A DNA stretch of 64,000 nucleotides from Janthinobacterium sp. 67 (GTDB taxonomy: Bacteria > Pseudomonadota > Gammaproteobacteria > Burkholderiales > Burkholderiaceae_D). This document shows, piece after piece, positions 60,683 to 64,000 of this stretch; within the stretch, counting starts at the first letter, position 1; each line of letters starts with the position of its first letter. The translations under genes were made by a program, and so were the position numbers. The DNA is taken from positions 4,154,001-4,218,000 of the forward strand of contig NZ_PGES01000001.1 of assembly GCF_002797895.1 (NCBI RefSeq), given 5' to 3'. The notes beneath the pieces are model-generated. The model was not told the origin of the DNA and did no database searches. It was given only the letters and a program-made list of their open reading frames with translations.

Positions 60683-61522
60683 TTATTCCCAGGCCGACTC
60701 GGCGATGCAGCCCAGTCCCTGGAACACGGGCCTGGAAAACCAGTAGCCTTGCATCAGCGAGATGCCGCAGCTGGCAAGAAAGTCGCGCTCGGCGCTTGTC
60801 TCGATGCCTTCGGCCAGCACGCGGATACCGAGTTCATGGCACAGGCTGGCGATGGCCCGCACGATGGCCTGGCGCGGCGTGTGCGTATCGATGCCGCGCA
60901 CCAGGTCCATGTCGATCTTGATGATGTCGGGCTGGTATTCGGCCAGCAAGTTCAAACCCGCATAGCCGGCGCCGAAATCATCGATGGCCGTCTGGAAACC
61001 GAAGCGCCGGTAGGCGCGGAAGATTTCGACCAGGTGGGGCCGGTCTTGCACCCGTTCGCCTTCCGTCACTTCAAAGATGATTTTATCGGTGGGGAAGTGA
61101 TGCAGCCTGGCCGCTTCCAGGGTGCTGCGGATGCACACTTCGGGACGGTAGACGGCGTTGGGCAGGAAGTTGATCGATAGAAAGCCCTGCATGCCCAGCC
61201 TGGCGGCGCCGGCCACGGCCTTGACGCGGCAAGCCTGGTCGAAGCGGTAGCGGTTGTCGTCGTTGACTTGCGCCAGCACGCTGGCCGCGCTTTCGCCGTT
61301 GGGGCCGCGCACCAGCGCCTCGTGCGCATAGATGCTGCGGGTGGCCAGGTCGACAATGGGCTGATAGGCATACTCGAAGGCAAACGGCAACGGCGCGCTG
61401 TCGTGGCAGCCGGCACAGGCACCGTGCGGAAAGTGGGTGCTGTCAGGATGGATGGGGATGTCGGGAGGCGTCATGGCGGCAGTGTAGCAGGGTGGGGTGG
61501 CGGACTCCGTCTGCTGGCTCAC
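60683..61522 (-). CDS. EAL-domain protein, putative c-di-GMP phosphodiesterase
   Basis: About 279 residues with a single EAL domain that hydrolyses cyclic di-GMP. Motifs: HEALVRG, INFLPNA, IFEVTEGE, AIDDFGAGYAGL (metal-binding DD), IKIDMDLVRG and EGIETSAE are all intact, so it is probably active. The N terminus has CAGCH (C-x2-C-H), possibly binding metal or haem. A GTG at 61522 overlaps the alcohol dehydrogenase stop (GTGA); an ATG at 61474 is the alternative. Neither has a clear ribosome site. Confidence 0.85.
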   Translation of the reverse strand: MSQQTESATPPCYTAAMTPPDIPIHPDSTHFPHGACAGCHDSAPLPFAFEYAYQPIVDLATRSIYAHEALVRGPNGESAASVLAQVNDDNRYRFDQACRVKAVAGAARLGMQGFLSINFLPNAVYRPEVCIRSTLEAARLHHFPTDKIIFEVTEGERVQDRPHLVEIFRAYRRFGFQTAIDDFGAGYAGLNLLAEYQPDIIKIDMDLVRGIDTHTPRQAIVRAIASLCHELGIRVLAEGIETSAERDFLASCGISLMQGYWFSRPVFQGLGCIAESAWE

Positions 61523-62676
61523 AGTGCGGCCGCATAGATGGCGCGCGCATCGCTGCGCGTGACGGGACGGGGATTGTTTCCCAGCAAGCGCGTCTGCAGC
61601 ATGGCTTCGTCGGCCAGCCGGTCCAGGTCGCTGGCCACGATACCCACTTCGCGCAAGGTGCGCGCGATGCCGGTGGCCACGGCAATCTCCTGCATAGCCT
61701 CGATCAGGGCCATGGCCCGCGCTTCCTCGCTGCCCGCGATGCCGGGCTGCAGGATGGTCGCCAGTTGCGCATACAGGGGCGCCGCATGGGACAGATTAAA
61801 ACGCAGTACGTGCGGCAGCACCAGCGCATTCGACAAGCCGTGTGGCACGTGGAACAGTCCACCGATGGGATAGGCGAGCGCGTGCACGGCGGCCACGGGC
61901 GCGTTGGCAAAGGCCTGGCCGGCCAGCATGGCGCCCAGCAGCATGGCTTGGCGCGCCGACACGTTGGCGCCATCGCGGCAGGCCGTGACCAGGTTGCTCG
62001 ACAGCAGCGACAACGCCTGCGTGGCCAGCATGTCGGACAAGGGATTTTTCAGCAGGCGGCTGGTGTACGCTTCGATCGCATGCACCATGGCGTCGATGCC
62101 CGTGGCGGCCGTCACGGCGGGAGGCAAGCCCAGGGTCAGGCTGGCGTCGAGGATGGCCAGGTCCGCATACAGTTGCGGCGCGACCACGCCCATCTTGTTG
62201 GTGGCGCCCGTGGTGACGATGGCGATGTGCGTCACCTCCGAGCCCGTGCCGGCCGTGGTCGGCAATTGCACGAGGGGCAGGCGCTGACCGTGGACGTTGC
62301 CGATGCCATACAGTTGCGCCAGTTCCTGGTGGCCTGGCGCCAGCACGGCGATCAGTTTGGCCACGTCCAGCGAGCTGCCACCACCGAGGCCGATCACCAG
62401 TTCCACGTGAAACATCTGCGCCTGGGCCACGCCGGTCAGCACGACGGCTTCGGGCGGATCGGCTTGCACGTCGGAAAAGACGTGGACCTCGATGCCGGCA
62501 GCCTGCAAGCTGTGCAAGGGAGCATCGGCCAGGCCCGTGCGTAAAAAACCCGCGTCGGTGACGAGCAGGGCGCGGCGGACGGTGGGGAAGTGGTGGGCGA
62601 TGTGCGTGCCCAGTTGGGCGGCGGCGCCCGGTTCGACGATCAGATGCGGCACGGTGCGGAACTGGAAGGCGGACAT
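61519..62676 (-). CDS. iron-containing alcohol dehydrogenase
   Basis: A 385-residue group III dehydrogenase. The NAD-binding loop GGGSSLDVAK lies near 95-105, with TAGTGSEVTH near 140. Metal ligands are in GIDAMVHAIEAYTS (Asp and His, near 195) and PHGLSNALVLPHV (His, near 265). It oxidises a primary alcohol or reduces an aldehyde; the substrate is unclear. A parS-like site lies inside the gene at 62399-62414 and another just upstream at 62735. It probably forms a transcript with the EAL gene. Confidence 0.92.
   Translation of the reverse strand: MSAFQFRTVPHLIVEPGAAAQLGTHIAHHFPTVRRALLVTDAGFLRTGLADAPLHSLQAAGIEVHVFSDVQADPPEAVVLTGVAQAQMFHVELVIGLGGGSSLDVAKLIAVLAPGHQELAQLYGIGNVHGQRLPLVQLPTTAGTGSEVTHIAIVTTGATNKMGVVAPQLYADLAILDASLTLGLPPAVTAATGIDAMVHAIEAYTSRLLKNPLSDMLATQALSLLSSNLVTACRDGANVSARQAMLLGAMLAGQAFANAPVAAVHALAYPIGGLFHVPHGLSNALVLPHVLRFNLSHAAPLYAQLATILQPGIAGSEEARAMALIEAMQEIAVATGIARTLREVGIVASDLDRLADEAMLQTRLLGNNPRPVTRSDARAIYAAAL
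62399..62414. other. parS-like site within the alcohol dehydrogenase gene
   Basis: AGTTCCACGTGAAACA matches the 16-base consensus TGTTNCACGTGAAACA at all but the first position; the 14-base core is perfect. Confidence 0.75.
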
Positions 62677-62734
62677 GCGTACTCCTGACGAGAAGGACAG
62701 AAGCCAAGCTTACTCCGCTTTCCAGCCCCGCGCC

Positions 62735-62750
62735 TGTTTCACGTGAAACC
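62735..62750. other. parS-like site upstream of the alcohol dehydrogenase gene
   Basis: TGTTTCACGTGAAACC matches the parS consensus at all but the last position, with a perfectly symmetric core GTTTCACGTGAAAC. Confidence 0.85.
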
Positions 62751-62761
62751 AGATGCGTCGC

Positions 62762-63121
62762 TTACTCCCAGTCCAGCGCGCCTTTTTTCCACTCATAGAC
62801 GAGTCCGATTGTCAGCACGGCGAGAAAGCCCATGACGGCCCAGAAACCGGGCAAGCCCAGTGCATGGACATTGGCCGCCCACGGCATCAGAAAGATGACT
62901 TCAATATCGAACAGGATGAACAGGATGGCGACCAGATAGAAGCGGACGTCGAACTTCATGCGCGCGTCGCCAAATGCTTCGAAGCCGCATTCGTACGGCG
63001 ACAGTTTTTGTGGGTCCGGTTTGTGCGGCCCGAGCGCGCGGCCCAGCAGCATGGGCACGATGCCGACGAGGATGCCGATCAGAATGAACAGGAGAACGGG
63101 AAAATAGTTTTCGAGGAGCAT
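62762..63121 (-). CDS. nuoA: NADH-quinone oxidoreductase subunit A homologue (orphan)
   Basis: A 119-residue protein with three membrane helices and the NuoA signature [26 protein letters not shown] loop and [14 protein letters not shown] in helix 2. It ends [11 protein letters not shown] as in betaproteobacterial NuoA. The ATG at 63121 follows GAGAGGAAT. No nuoB or other complex I gene follows; instead the gene is 11 bases behind sugE and probably shares its riboswitch-controlled transcript. It may be the only copy, displaced from the nuo operon, or a paralogue. Confidence 0.9.
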   Translation of the reverse strand: MLLENYFPVLLFILIGILVGIVPMLLGRALGPHKPDPQKLSPYECGFEAFGDARMKFDVRFYLVAILFILFDIEVIFLMPWAANVHALGLPGFWAVMGFLAVLTIGLVYEWKKGALDWE

Positions 63122-63132
63122 GGGGATTCCTC

Positions 63133-63453
63133 TCAGTGGCTGGACGACAGTTTCATCAGCACGATGCCGCACACGATGAGGACGGCGGCGCACACGCGCA
63201 GGGTGTTGACTTGCTCGCCCAGAAAAACGATGCCGACGATAAAGGCGCCGACGGCGCCGATGCCGGTCCAGATCGTGTAGGCCGTGCCCAAGGGCAGGGT
63301 GCGCATGGCCAGTGACAGCAAGCCGAAGCTGGCGATCATCATGACGATGGTAATGACGGAGGGAGTAAGTTTGGTGAAACCCTCGGAGAGTTTCATCGAG
63401 TATGCCCACACGACTTCAAGCATGCCGGCAATGAGTAATAGTATCCAGGCCAT
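63133..63453 (-). CDS. gdx: SugE/Gdx-type SMR guanidinium exporter
   Basis: A 106-residue four-helix small multidrug resistance protein. The essential Glu lies in helix 1 ([20 protein letters not shown], Glu13), and helix 3 has [20 protein letters not shown], the SugE/Gdx form. Gdx proteins export guanidinium in exchange for protons. The start at 63453 follows GGAG. The leader contains two ACGG-loop hairpins of the guanidine-II riboswitch, which supports guanidinium as the substrate. Confidence 0.93.
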   Translation of the reverse strand: MAWILLLIAGMLEVVWAYSMKLSEGFTKLTPSVITIVMMIASFGLLSLAMRTLPLGTAYTIWTGIGAVGAFIVGIVFLGEQVNTLRVCAAVLIVCGIVLMKLSSSH

Positions 63454-63471
63454 GGCGGCTCCATATACAGA

Positions 63472-63517
63472 GCGGGCCGTCCCGGTGTGTTCCCATGATG
63501 GGGGAGGCCGTCCTCCT
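63472..63517 (-). ncRNA. guanidine-II (mini-ykkC) riboswitch
   Basis: On the minus strand, GGAGG-ACGG-CCTCC (63516-63503) is followed by CGGG-ACGG-CCCG (63484-63473). Both are perfect short stems closed by the ACGG loop that binds guanidinium in guanidine-II riboswitches. The second hairpin ends about 11 bases before the ribosome site of gdx, as expected for control of translation. Confidence 0.9.
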
Positions 63518-63632
63518 GGATGATCGTCACGATGGCCACAGGCGTGGCCACGGATGCGGACGATGCGGCAATTGTAGCAAACATTGCAGGACGCCGCAGC
63601 CCCGTCGCGGGCGCTTTGCTGGCACTGCTGCG

Positions 63633-63648
63633 TGTTCCACGTGAAACA
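63633..63648. other. parS site upstream of mnmG
   Basis: TGTTCCACGTGAAACA is an exact match to the 16-base chromosomal parS consensus TGTTNCACGTGAAACA. It lies 80 bases ahead of the mnmG promoter. In many bacteria mnmG is followed by rsmG, parA and parB. Confidence 0.9.
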
Positions 63649-63729
63649 AAAATCGTCGTTGACTGGCCCATGCTGAGTAAAAATTAAGCAAAAATTGGCC
63701 CGTGGAAGGTTGCGCTTGCAAAAAGACTC

Positions 63730-63735
63730 TATAAT
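63730..63735 (+). promoter_or_regulatory. mnmG promoter -10 element
   Basis: A consensus TATAAT lies 46 bases ahead of the mnmG ATG. No good -35 is seen at the usual spacing; TTGCGC at 63710-63715 is too close at 14 bases. Confidence 0.5.
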
Positions 63736-63781
63736 CGGAGCTCTCTTCCCGCATTTTTACTTGCACTGTTACCTATTTATC

Positions 63782-64000
63782 ATGTTATTTCCTACAGAAT
63801 TCGACGTCATCGTTGTCGGCGGTGGTCACGCCGGCACCGAGGCGGCCCTCGCTTCCGCCCGCATGGGGCAGAAGACGCTATTGCTCACGCATAATATTGA
63901 GACGCTGGGCCAGATGTCGTGCAACCCCTCCATCGGTGGCATCGGCAAGGGCCACCTGGTCAAGGAAGTCGATGCCATGGGCGGCGCGATGGCGATTGCC
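63782..64000 (+). CDS. mnmG: tRNA uridine-5-carboxymethylaminomethyl modification enzyme MnmG (partial)
   Basis: The first 73 residues of MnmG (GidA), which modifies the wobble uridine of several tRNAs with MnmE. The FAD-binding loop [19 protein letters not shown] and the conserved [20 protein letters not shown] are visible. The gene runs off the right edge. In betaproteobacteria it usually heads the mnmG-rsmG-parA-parB cluster near the origin, which agrees with the parS-like sites here. Confidence 0.97.
   Translation, partial: MLFPTEFDVIVVGGGHAGTEAALASARMGQKTLLLTHNIETLGQMSCNPSIGGIGKGHLVKEVDAMGGAMAIA

Overview
The window looks like a chromosomal segment of a GC-rich betaproteobacterium of the family Oxalobacteraceae, most likely Janthinobacterium or a close relative (Massilia, Duganella). 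This rests on gene content and high third-position GC; no rRNA or tRNA gene is present to settle it. The right end enters mnmG (gidA), and glmS and glmU lie in the middle. These genes sit near the replication origin in many proteobacteria. Five parS-like sites (three within 1.3 kb beside mnmG) and two clusters of DnaA boxes support an origin-proximal location.

Left third (1-25 kb) is accessory and stress-related: an AraC regulator with a Fur box; an SDR/LysR pair; an MFS carrier; a complete RND efflux operon headed by a DUF2165 membrane protein and faced by a Cys-rich HTH regulator; a manganese catalase/ZIP transporter/hydrophilic protein operon; an SDR-DoxX fusion with a DUF2269 partner; a drug MFS carrier coupled to an NTF2-like protein; a two-gene NAD biosynthesis operon (nadE, nadM-Nudix); and an ArsR-rhodanese regulator facing a DUF2938 protein across a perfect palindrome.

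Middle third (25-45 kb): an MscS channel; a hipBA-type toxin-antitoxin pair behind a 47-bp palindrome; a methionine locus (mesD, mesX/DUF1852, FMN reductase, MetR-like regulator, MTHFR-like protein); glmS and glmU on either side of an Lrp gene and a field of DnaA boxes; rsmD-coaD-ferredoxin; and a chemoreceptor with its sensor at the C terminus.

Right third (45-64 kb): putA with a divergent Lrp regulator; mtnN; then about 1.4 kb of non-coding DNA. This holds three copies, about 470 bp apart, of an AT-rich tract, a DnaA-trio-like TAG repeat, an ACGG block and a DnaA box. Each copy is followed by three further boxes at nearly fixed spacing. It has the parts expected of an origin unwinding system, in triplicate, and is the most striking feature here. 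To its right are a GMC oxidoreductase, a branched-chain amino acid type ABC transporter, a 3-hydroxybutyrate oligomer hydrolase, an EAL protein coupled to an iron alcohol dehydrogenase, and an orphan nuoA behind sugE (gdx) under a guanidine-II riboswitch.
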